The notes under the pieces were generated by a model. The model did no database searches, was not told where the DNA came from, and was given only the letters and a program-made list of their open reading frames with translations. Both the position numbers and the translations under genes were made by a program. Shown here one piece after another: positions 26,817 through 33,440 of a stretch of 36,177 nt of DNA. The DNA is from Gammaproteobacteria bacterium (GTDB lineage Bacteria; Pseudomonadota; Gammaproteobacteria; JAKDMP01), in NCBI GenBank assembly GCA_027018875.1, contig JALUYA010000049.1, positions 1-36,177 of the forward strand, given 5' to 3'. The first letter of the stretch is position 1. Each line of letters begins with the position of its first letter.

Positions 26817-27758
26817 TCAACCTCGGGGATGATGGCTCTCGTGTAACCGCTTTAGCCTGGCCCGCGCCACATGGATATAAATTTGGGTGGTGGTCACATC
26901 ACGATGGCCCAAAAGCATTTGTACTGCCCTGAGGTCGGCTCCATGTTCCAGAAGATGCGTTGCAAACGCATGTCGCAACTGGTGTGGTGAAATTTTATCG
27001 GATAAGCCACTCTGGGCGGCATAACGTTTAATCAGGCTCCAGAATGCCTGCCGAGTAAGCGGACACCCCGGGTTTCTACCCGGAAACAACAACCTCTCCC
27101 CCTTACTCCGATCCGGGTCACAATGGATCCCACGCAAATATCGGTTCAGCCAGTAACGTGCCTCGTCTCCAATCGGCACAATCCGTTCCCGTCCTCCCTT
27201 GCCCACCAAACGCACCGCTCCCAGCCGCAAATTCAAAGCGGAGTACTCCAGGTTGACTAATTCACTCACTCGCAGTCCCGTTGCATATAACAATTCCAGC
27301 ATGGCCCGATCACGCAGACCTCGTGGCGTCGCAACATCAGGCGCCTGCAGCAACGCCTCTACCTCTTTCTCGCTGAGGCTGTGCGGTAAGGGCCGTGGCA
27401 ATCCGGGGGTATCCAAGCCTTCAGTCGGGTCATCATTTCGCAACCCTTTTTGCAACAGATACCGGTAGAAAGCCCGCATGGAAGCCAGGCGACGAGCCGT
27501 GGTACGGGGACTGAGTCGGGCGCCTGCCCCGGAACCAATAAACCGGGCGAGATCAGAAGCACTGGCCCCACAAAGCGCCGTCTCGCGTAGGTCTAAAAAC
27601 CGTGCCAGTTGTTTAAGGTCCCCGGCATAGGCCTCACGTGTCAGGCCCGCCAATCCCGATTCCAACCACAAGGCCGCTAAAAATTGATCAAGAACCTCGC
27701 AGTCGGCAAACCCGCTACTGATAAGCTTGCCCGGTTTTGTGGTTGAGCGCAAACGCAC
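26817..27758 (-). CDS. xerD: Site-specific tyrosine recombinase XerD
   Basis: 313 residues. With XerC it resolves chromosome dimers at dif under FtsK control. The catalytic set is complete: R163 (ATGLRVSELV), K187 (GKGGRERIVPI), H259-x2-R262 (SPHQLRHAFATHLLEHGAD), H285 (LLGHRD) and nucleophile Y294 (TTQIYIHV). The C-terminal RLHESHHPRG is XerD-like, distinguishing it from XerC and phage integrases. Start GTG 27758 lacks a good ribosome site and adds about 17 residues before the usual beginning; GTG/TTG codons at 27758 and 27752 are the only options I see. The start is 7 bp after the TPR gene, so it is probably co-transcribed with the TonB operon. No dif site is visible next to it. Confidence 0.92.
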   Translation of the reverse strand: MRLRSTTKPGKLISSGFADCEVLDQFLAALWLESGLAGLTREAYAGDLKQLARFLDLRETALCGASASDLARFIGSGAGARLSPRTTARRLASMRAFYRYLLQKGLRNDDPTEGLDTPGLPRPLPHSLSEKEVEALLQAPDVATPRGLRDRAMLELLYATGLRVSELVNLEYSALNLRLGAVRLVGKGGRERIVPIGDEARYWLNRYLRGIHCDPDRSKGERLLFPGRNPGCPLTRQAFWSLIKRYAAQSGLSDKISPHQLRHAFATHLLEHGADLRAVQMLLGHRDVTTTQIYIHVARARLKRLHESHHPRG

Positions 27759-27765
27759 CAGAAGC

Positions 27766-29046
27766 TTATTGCCCCCCGCGGGAACTCCTTACATACTGGA
27801 TCCAGCTCAATGCATCTTTATGCAAGGCTTTACTCCGGGCCGCGGTTTTGAATGCCTTGAGAGCCAAATTCCAGTTTTTTTGTTCGAATGCCGCCTCCCC
27901 CAGAACCAACCAGGCGCGGCCCGGCTGCTTGAGCCCCCCTTTTTGGAGTGCATTGCGTGCCGCGACTACTGCCTGGGGATAATCTCTCTGATTCAGGTAG
28001 ATCGAGGCCATTCGCAGATAGGTTTTACCCGAATTGGACAATTCCGCCTCGCGCCCCAGGGCTTGAAGTGCCCGGTTCCATGCGCGCGCTGCAATCCATG
28101 CCTCCGCAAGGGTTTCGTAGTTAGCCGGCTCCTTCGGAATAATGCCCTTCTTCAAACCGGATGCCACAACTTTCGCCGCCTTGTAAGGCGCCTTGAATTC
28201 CAGGTACAGGCTCGCCAGCTGCATGTAGTCATCCTTGCTTTTCAACATGCCTTGCTTATACATCAGCCCATATACGGACGTCGCGCGATCATCCCTATTA
28301 AGGAGCAGGTAGGTATTGGCAAAGTAGCCCCAGAAATTTCGATCCTTGGGCCAATGAGAGACTAGCTTCTTGGCAACCAGGTTAGCTTTCTTGAAATTCT
28401 TCAGCTTGTAAACAACCACGAACCAGTTTTGGTACCAACTCTTGTGCGGCGACTTTGCTTCCCGGATCGCCCGGGAGATATACCTGTCGGCATTGGGATA
28501 GTCACGCTTAAACGAATAGGCCAAACCCATGCGGTACCAAAGATCGGGCTTGATTGGTTGCTTACTCTTTTTCCTTCGCGCAATCACCTGTCGATACAAG
28601 TGAATGGCATCATCGTAGCGACTCTTGCTTAAGTAAAGAGTCGCCAACTGGGAAATCACCGATTCCTGGCTTTGCGGCTGCAGGGAATTCAGCTTGACGA
28701 CCTTGGCCAAGTAGGGAATGGCCGCACCATAGCGCTTCTCCAACAGGTAATTCTGCGCGATCAACTGGAGGACCAGCGCATGGGCGAACTTACTTTCCCG
28801 TCTCGCCCGTGGCAAAATTTCCTCCAATATCGTGATCGCCTTTTTATACTGGCTGTTTTTCCCCATCATCAACTTCTGCGCCCGCTCGATCTGCGTATAG
28901 GTCGGCTTGCTGAGCGTATAGGAGTTAACTTTCCCGCCGCCACCTGAGCCCTGGGCATAGGCAATCCCGGGCAGGCCGAAACTCACCGCCAACCCGAACC
29001 CCAGAATCGCGGCCAACAGCCCCCGGCGCATCGAGCGAAGATTCAT
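27766..29046 (-). CDS. TPR-repeat lipoprotein-free periplasmic protein of the TonB operon
   Basis: 426 residues from ATG 29046 (GGAG 8 bases upstream; a GTG at 29079 overlapping the tonB stop is the alternative). A signal peptide (RRGLLAAILGFGLAVSFG, ending at AYAQ) is followed by helical TPR-like repeats over almost the whole length, such as YDDAIHLYRQVI, DYPQAVVAARNALQ and NWNLALKAFKTAA. No lipobox is evident. It follows tonB by 25 bp. In Vibrio TonB2-type loci a TPR protein sits in the same place, so a helper role in TonB-dependent uptake, as scaffold or partner of TonB/TtpC, is likely, but the molecular function is not established. Confidence 0.85.
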   Translation of the reverse strand: MNLRSMRRGLLAAILGFGLAVSFGLPGIAYAQGSGGGGKVNSYTLSKPTYTQIERAQKLMMGKNSQYKKAITILEEILPRARRESKFAHALVLQLIAQNYLLEKRYGAAIPYLAKVVKLNSLQPQSQESVISQLATLYLSKSRYDDAIHLYRQVIARRKKSKQPIKPDLWYRMGLAYSFKRDYPNADRYISRAIREAKSPHKSWYQNWFVVVYKLKNFKKANLVAKKLVSHWPKDRNFWGYFANTYLLLNRDDRATSVYGLMYKQGMLKSKDDYMQLASLYLEFKAPYKAAKVVASGLKKGIIPKEPANYETLAEAWIAARAWNRALQALGREAELSNSGKTYLRMASIYLNQRDYPQAVVAARNALQKGGLKQPGRAWLVLGEAAFEQKNWNLALKAFKTAARSKALHKDALSWIQYVRSSRGGQ

Positions 29047-29071
29047 GACTCTTTCTCCAAGTGATCCAGAT

Positions 29072-29755
29072 TCAGCCACCCTGTGATGCCTCCCCCCGTG
29101 GAATCCTGAATTGAATGGGTTGACAGACCGGCCGGGTCGCTACGGGCTTGCCATTGACTTTTCTCGGGAAAAATTTCCACTGTAAAATATTCTTGAGTGC
29201 CGCCTGTCCGAGCATCCGCCGCACCTGGGGCGTGCTGGCACGCTTCACATAGGGGCTGGAAACCGACCCGTCGGGCTCTACGGTAAAGCACACATACACG
29301 CTTCCCTGAACCCCCTGGTACGCCGCTTGCGGGGGATACAGCGGAGCAATCCGCACCATTGGGGTCAAGGGGGCATATCCCGAGGTATTTGTCGGCGGCG
29401 CGTAGTTTCCCACCACCACCCCGGTACCGCCAAAGGAAACCCCGCTTAATTTCACATTAAGGCTGCGGCTACGGTTTTGTACCGCATTCGCAGCCGTGGT
29501 CTGTATCTGCGTCTTTGGTGGCGGATTCTTCGGCTTTGGTGGGGGCTTGGGCAAATTATAATTCTTGGTCCGTACCTTCGACTCGCGCTGCACCTGGACG
29601 AAGTTCACCAAGTTCACGGTCGTCGCACTGACCTTGACCTGCCGGTTAGTCGAAATGAACTGGTGCATAAGCAGAAACAGACCCACCGCGATGACGCCTC
29701 CGCCGATCACGGCAACAACAAAACGGATATCACCAATCAGTCTGCGCATGGTCAT
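29072..29755 (-). CDS. tonB: TonB-family energy transducer
   Basis: 227 residues. An N-terminal membrane anchor (about 11-33), a proline/lysine-rich periplasmic span (LPKPPPKPKNPPPK, about 68-81) and a C-terminal TonB domain (about 135-222; PLYPPQAAYQGVQGSVYVCF and LQWKFFP). It carries proton-motive energy from ExbB/ExbD to TonB-dependent receptors in the outer membrane, such as siderophore or B12 transporters. ATG 29755 overlaps the exbD2 stop (ATGA), and GGAGG lies in front of it. The short proline region and the TtpC/DUF3450 context put it in the TonB2-like group. The receptor it serves is not in the window. Confidence 0.92.
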   Translation of the reverse strand: MTMRRLIGDIRFVVAVIGGGVIAVGLFLLMHQFISTNRQVKVSATTVNLVNFVQVQRESKVRTKNYNLPKPPPKPKNPPPKTQIQTTAANAVQNRSRSLNVKLSGVSFGGTGVVVGNYAPPTNTSGYAPLTPMVRIAPLYPPQAAYQGVQGSVYVCFTVEPDGSVSSPYVKRASTPQVRRMLGQAALKNILQWKFFPRKVNGKPVATRPVCQPIQFRIPRGEASQGG

Positions 29756-30165
29756 GAACCTCCGACCGACTTGATCTTGGCCGCCAGAGATACCTGTGTC
29801 GCTCCCCCGAGTTTGGCCTCGCCCATCACCTTAACCACCAGGCCGGTGCTGGCACGGCGATCCGCAACGATGACCACGTTACCTTTCGGCGCCTGCGCAC
29901 GGGCCGCTTCGACCAACCCGGGAATCTGGTTCAGCTTGATCTGTTCCTTGTTCATCCATACCTGCCCGCTCGAGGTAACGGCAATCAGAATGCTGGAACG
30001 CAATACATGCGCCGTCACCGCCTTTGGCTGTTCAACCACAGCTCCGGGCGGGCGAACGAAGGAAGTAGTCACAATAAAGAAGATAAGCAGAATGAAAATC
30101 ATATCCAACATCGAGGTGATGTCGAGTTCCGCCTCCCCCTCCTGTGTTGCGTGACGTCGTGCCAT
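29752..30165 (-). CDS. exbD: ExbD-family biopolymer transport protein (second copy)
   Basis: 137 residues from ATG 30165 (AGGA 6 bases upstream). A single inner-membrane helix with the proton-path aspartate D21 in SMLDMIFILLIFFIV, then a periplasmic domain. Its N-terminus is nearly the same as that of the upstream exbD (ARR...GEAELDITSMLDMIFILLIFFIV), but the periplasmic parts differ (PPGAVVEQPKAV against VSGLNVSRPQAS). So the operon carries two ExbD paralogues that may form a mixed dimer. Gap to the first exbD is 16 bp. Confidence 0.92.
   Translation of the reverse strand: MARRHATQEGEAELDITSMLDMIFILLIFFIVTTSFVRPPGAVVEQPKAVTAHVLRSSILIAVTSSGQVWMNKEQIKLNQIPGLVEAARAQAPKGNVVIVADRRASTGLVVKVMGEAKLGGATQVSLAAKIKSVGGS
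30098..30126. repeat. 29-bp direct repeat, copy in exbD2
   Basis: Identical to 30520-30548 in exbD1. It codes for the start of the transmembrane segment and the preceding DITSM. Flanking bases on both sides are similar but not identical. Confidence 0.85.
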
Positions 30166-30181
30166 GGAATTCCTCTTGAGG

Positions 30182-30589
30182 TCAGGACTCAGTAGTTGCG
30201 ATCGAGACTTTCTTGGCCCCGGCCTGGCGCGCTTGGTCAATCACCTGCACCAAGGTTCCCGCCCGCGATACCGGGCTCGCCGCCACCACCACCTGGGCAT
30301 CAGGTTTACCGGCGAGGTTCTTTTCCACCTCCGCGCGCACCGCCACCAGGCCGACCTTGCGTCCGTTGATGACGATCACCCCCCCCGGTTGAATCTCGAT
30401 CAGTACGATCTTGCTTTCCTTGACCACCTTCTGGGAAGAGGCCTGCGGGCGGCTGACATTCAGACCCGACACATGGATAAAAGATGTACTCACAATGAAA
30501 AAAATCAGCAGAATAAAGATCATATCCAACATCGAGGTGATGTCGAGCTCCGCCTCCCCACCTGGCTTTTCGAAACGTCTGCGTGCCAT
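30182..30589 (-). CDS. exbD: ExbD-family biopolymer transport protein (first copy)
   Basis: 135 residues from ATG 30589, with GAGGAG 6 bases upstream and 10 bp after exbB. One transmembrane helix with the conserved aspartate D22 (MLDMIFILLIFFIV), then a periplasmic domain ending SIATTES. It works with ExbB and TonB as the proton-driven motor of the outer-membrane uptake system. The protein is paralogous to the next gene, with a shared 29-bp identical stretch. Confidence 0.93.
   Translation of the reverse strand: MARRRFEKPGGEAELDITSMLDMIFILLIFFIVSTSFIHVSGLNVSRPQASSQKVVKESKIVLIEIQPGGVIVINGRKVGLVAVRAEVEKNLAGKPDAQVVVAASPVSRAGTLVQVIDQARQAGAKKVSIATTES
30520..30548. repeat. 29-bp direct repeat, copy in exbD1
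   Basis: Partner of 30098-30126; the two copies are exactly the same over 29 bp and are 422 bp apart. Confidence 0.85.
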
Positions 30590-30599
30590 CGGTTACTCC

Positions 30600-31121
30600 T
30601 CAGAAATACCGCAGGCTGTCTTCGAGATCTTCTGCTGCGGAACGGGCCCGCTTGTCCACCGCATAGGTGAAATAAAGCGTGAAGACGGCCACTGTCAGCG
30701 CCGACATGGTCGGGATAGTGGCGGCCGAAACCCCGTGCGCCATTGCCCGAGCGTTACTCGTACCCATGGAGGCCACCACCTCGAAAACCTGCATCATGCC
30801 GGTGACCGTCCCGAGCAAGCCCAAAAGCGGGATAATGGCAACCAGGGTCTTGATAAAAAAGATCCCGCTGTGAATCTCCTGCGACGCTTCGGAAAGCATC
30901 TTCTCCCGCACCCGCCGGGCATACCAGGAGGTGGTGTCCGTCCGATTTTCCCATACTTCAATGACTTCGCGGCGGCGTTTCGGGAACACCAGAACCAGAT
31001 ACCAGTAGCGCTCGATGATCATCGCCCAAAGCCAAATCGTAGTTGCCAAAATGGGCCACAGGACAATGCCTCCGGCTTCGAAGTAGTTCCTGAGATCAAC
31101 AAATAACTGCTGAAAGATCAT
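30600..31121 (-). CDS. exbB: ExbB/TolQ-family proton channel subunit
   Basis: 173 residues from ATG 31121, overlapping the ttpC stop by 4 bp (ATGA), with AAGG just upstream. Three transmembrane helices are expected: about 18-38, 88-112 (LLGLLGTVTGMMQVF, the conserved TolQ/ExbB segment) and 135-155. It forms the channel around ExbD. It is shorter than E. coli ExbB (about 244), as usual in TonB2-type systems. It belongs with the upstream larger ExbB-like TtpC, so the complex may combine both. Confidence 0.93.
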   Translation of the reverse strand: MIFQQLFVDLRNYFEAGGIVLWPILATTIWLWAMIIERYWYLVLVFPKRRREVIEVWENRTDTTSWYARRVREKMLSEASQEIHSGIFFIKTLVAIIPLLGLLGTVTGMMQVFEVVASMGTSNARAMAHGVSAATIPTMSALTVAVFTLYFTYAVDKRARSAAEDLEDSLRYF

Positions 31122-32512
31122 CGGTTCGCCTTCTCCGCCTGCGCGGCAATAATCCCAGCGCTTTGCTCCTCTAGGATTTGCACCTGCTTGCGACTCATAC
31201 TCTGGATCCAACTGTGCAGGGCGACAAGGGGTATTGCCGTTACCAAGCCTTCCACCGTGGTCACGAGGGCATAGGAGATACCCTGCGCCATGTAAGCCGG
31301 ATTGCCGGTACCGAACAACGTGATCGAGGTAAAGGTCTGAATCATTCCGATAACGGTTCCCAACAGACCGAGCAGCGGTCCGATTGCGGCGATGAGCTTG
31401 ATAAAGTTCTGCCACGACTCGATGGCCGGAACCTCCTTCATGATCGCCTCGTCGAGCTTCAGGGTCAGCGTCTCGACATCGTCCTTGCGATTCTGGTCAT
31501 AGACCGCGAGCACACGCCCCAAGGCATTGTCCATGTTCGGAGTTCCCGATTTCAACTGGCGCTTGATCTTGATGCTAGACAGCCCGAGTGCAATCACCCG
31601 CTCTAGAACGGCCAGGAGCGCCAGCGCAAACAGCACCAGGATCGAATATCCCACCGTGCCGCCTTCCCGTACCCGTCCCAAAAAGGTCGGCACCTGGATC
31701 AACAGGGTGAGCAACTGCCCACGCAGCGGATCGATACCGAAGCCGACCAGTCCATTGCTTGCATTGTTCAGCTTGGCCGCGCTGGAAGTGAACCGTCCGG
31801 CCGGCTGTCGGGCAATAACCACCAACGCGTTGGAGGAAGGCTCATACTGAAGATACTTCCCGCCCATAACGACATTGAAGGTGCCTACCCGAACGACATC
31901 CCGCTTCACCTTGGTGCCATTGACCAAGGTGACCGTGGCGGGAAACTTGACTACTTTCCCCTGCGCCACCATCTCCCGCAGTATCCCGTACCACAGTTCT
32001 TTCAGCTTTTGAATCGAAGGTAATGCCTTGCTGGCCGCGAGTTTCACCGCAAACAGGTTGCGGTTCGGATATTGCGCGGAAATAATGGAATTTCTGAGAG
32101 ATCCCACGAACTGCCCTGAAACCTGGCGTACGGTACCGAACACCTCACCCAAATTCCCCTCTCGAGCATGCAGGGTTGTCGTCAGGTTTTCCAGGGTTTT
32201 TTCATTGCTATTGAAAATTTTCTGCATCTGTTTGGTACGGGCGGTTTCCGCCGCAAGTTCGCTCTCGGCCCGATCCAAGAGTGCCTTTTGCTGATCCCGG
32301 CTTACCAGAAATTTACGTACTCTCGCCTTGTCAGCAGCGGTCTGTCGATTAAGATCAGCCTTGACCTCGCGCAACAACTGGGACAACGTCGCGGGGGCGG
32401 AGGAGACGGCGTTGGCCGGGCTCGCTGGAGCCGCCGATGCACTTCCCATCGGTAAGGCGGCAAGCCCGAGGAATAAAGGAATCCACTGTATGTATTTCTG
32501 CATATATTTCAT
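31118..32512 (-). CDS. TtpC-like protein: signal peptide, coiled coil and MotA/TolQ/ExbB domain
   Basis: 464 residues from ATG 32512 (AGGAG about 9 bases upstream); a GTG at 32533 overlapping the previous stop is the alternative and would add 7 residues. An N-terminal signal sequence (WIPLFLGLAALPMGSASA) leads to a coiled-coil periplasmic region (about 43-115) and a folded domain to about 245; the C-terminal part (about 290-455) holds the ExbB/TolQ membrane helices, including GPLLGLLGTVIGMIQTF. This is the architecture of TtpC, described in Vibrio as an extra component needed by the TonB2 system. It follows DUF3450 by 17 bp and precedes exbB with a 4-bp overlap. Confidence 0.88.
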   Translation of the reverse strand: MKYMQKYIQWIPLFLGLAALPMGSASAAPASPANAVSSAPATLSQLLREVKADLNRQTAADKARVRKFLVSRDQQKALLDRAESELAAETARTKQMQKIFNSNEKTLENLTTTLHAREGNLGEVFGTVRQVSGQFVGSLRNSIISAQYPNRNLFAVKLAASKALPSIQKLKELWYGILREMVAQGKVVKFPATVTLVNGTKVKRDVVRVGTFNVVMGGKYLQYEPSSNALVVIARQPAGRFTSSAAKLNNASNGLVGFGIDPLRGQLLTLLIQVPTFLGRVREGGTVGYSILVLFALALLAVLERVIALGLSSIKIKRQLKSGTPNMDNALGRVLAVYDQNRKDDVETLTLKLDEAIMKEVPAIESWQNFIKLIAAIGPLLGLLGTVIGMIQTFTSITLFGTGNPAYMAQGISYALVTTVEGLVTAIPLVALHSWIQSMSRKQVQILEEQSAGIIAAQAEKANR

Positions 32513-32529
32513 TTTCGCCTGCTCCTGCT

Positions 32530-33330
32530 TCACTGCGCGGACTGACCGGCCTGCGCCTGCTGTGGCGCCGACACGGGCAGAATCAACATCTTGGGCGAGG
32601 TTTGTTTACGAGCCACTTGCAGTCCCTGCACCACCGCGGCGCGGAATCCATTCTCGACGACCCAGCGCCGCGTCCGCTGATCCCAGCAGCCGGTCTGCGA
32701 TTGATCCAGAGTCTGGTAGCAAAGCACTACTCGCCCAATGCGCAAGAAATCAACGGTCTGGGTTTTCCCATTGACCTCCAGCGAACCTCGATAGGCCGCT
32801 ATCGTCCGCCCTGCCTGAAGCTCTCTCTGGTAGGCGCTGGTAATCAGGCGGTATTTCTCCGCAACCGAGACATCGGAATTACCCATCTCATCTTCCAGCT
32901 TCTGTGCCTCCCGTTCGCGCTGTTTTAACCGATAGGGCACATCGAGCTTGATGAAATTCTTCAACCCGGCAATCATCTGTTCCATTAAGGGGACGATGCC
33001 GTGTTCAACGTCGCTGATATGGCCCATCTGCTCATTAAGCGATTTGATGCGACTCTGCTGATTGGTGATCAACTGTTGCAGGTTGGCATTGTATTTCTTT
33101 AACTGCCTCAACTGCTGTTCAACCATTAAATACCGGTTCAACAGCCGCTGGGTTTGGCTCGACAGTTTGTTGATGGTTTGCTGTGCCGCGGCCGCATTGG
33201 TCACGATCATGCGCTGAGTTTTGACGGACTGATCCAACTGCTGCTGTTGCGCCGACGCAGCAGGAGCGACCGCTACCAGCACCAAGCCGGTAAACAGCAC
33301 CCCAAGTCCCCTGAAAGCCGATCTTGGCAT
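32530..33330 (-). CDS. DUF3450 family periplasmic coiled-coil protein
   Basis: 266 residues from ATG 33330 (AGGT 6-7 bases upstream); translation upstream of this Met in the same frame is not protein-like. It starts with a signal peptide (GVLFTGLVLVAVAPAASAQ), followed by a long helical, Gln-rich coiled coil (about 30-140), the conserved YRLKQRER region and a beta-rich end (VNGKTQTVDFLRIGR). DUF3450 proteins are found at the head of TtpC-ExbB-ExbD-TonB operons; their task is not known but the location suggests a periplasmic part of the energising complex. First gene of the operon here. Confidence 0.87.
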   Translation of the reverse strand: MPRSAFRGLGVLFTGLVLVAVAPAASAQQQQLDQSVKTQRMIVTNAAAAQQTINKLSSQTQRLLNRYLMVEQQLRQLKKYNANLQQLITNQQSRIKSLNEQMGHISDVEHGIVPLMEQMIAGLKNFIKLDVPYRLKQREREAQKLEDEMGNSDVSVAEKYRLITSAYQRELQAGRTIAAYRGSLEVNGKTQTVDFLRIGRVVLCYQTLDQSQTGCWDQRTRRWVVENGFRAAVVQGLQVARKQTSPKMLILPVSAPQQAQAGQSAQ

Positions 33331-33409
33331 ATCTGCACCTATGTTAAGTAAAACCAAAAAACCCGCCCCCGACGAGTTCAGCTTGAAAACAATATCAGGA
33401 ATCGCATCC

Positions 33410-33433
33410 AAAAAAAAGGCTCCCCCCGCCAGC
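33410..33433 (-). terminator. Weak candidate intrinsic terminator after icmF
   Basis: Read leftward, a GC-rich stretch (GCTGGCGGGGGGAGCC) is followed by eight T, between the icmF stop and the DUF3450 start. The possible stem is only 3 bp (GGC/GCC), so the T-run is convincing but the hairpin is not. Confidence 0.33.
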
Positions 33434-33440
33434 GGTATTT

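Noticed and set aside
26817-27758. Integrase of a mobile element instead of XerD
   Set aside because: Length, the LRHAFATHLLEHGAD motif and the RLHESHHPRG end are XerD-type, and there are no att repeats, tRNA or phage genes nearby.
31122-31415. Longer ExbB starting near 31415
   Set aside because: That part is out of frame with the TtpC coding sequence on the same strand; the real start is ATG 31121 with a ribosome site and ATGA overlap.
33331-33440. Fur box before the DUF3450-TonB operon
   Set aside because: I looked for GATAATGATAATCATTATC-like repeats and found only scattered short matches (TGATATTG).
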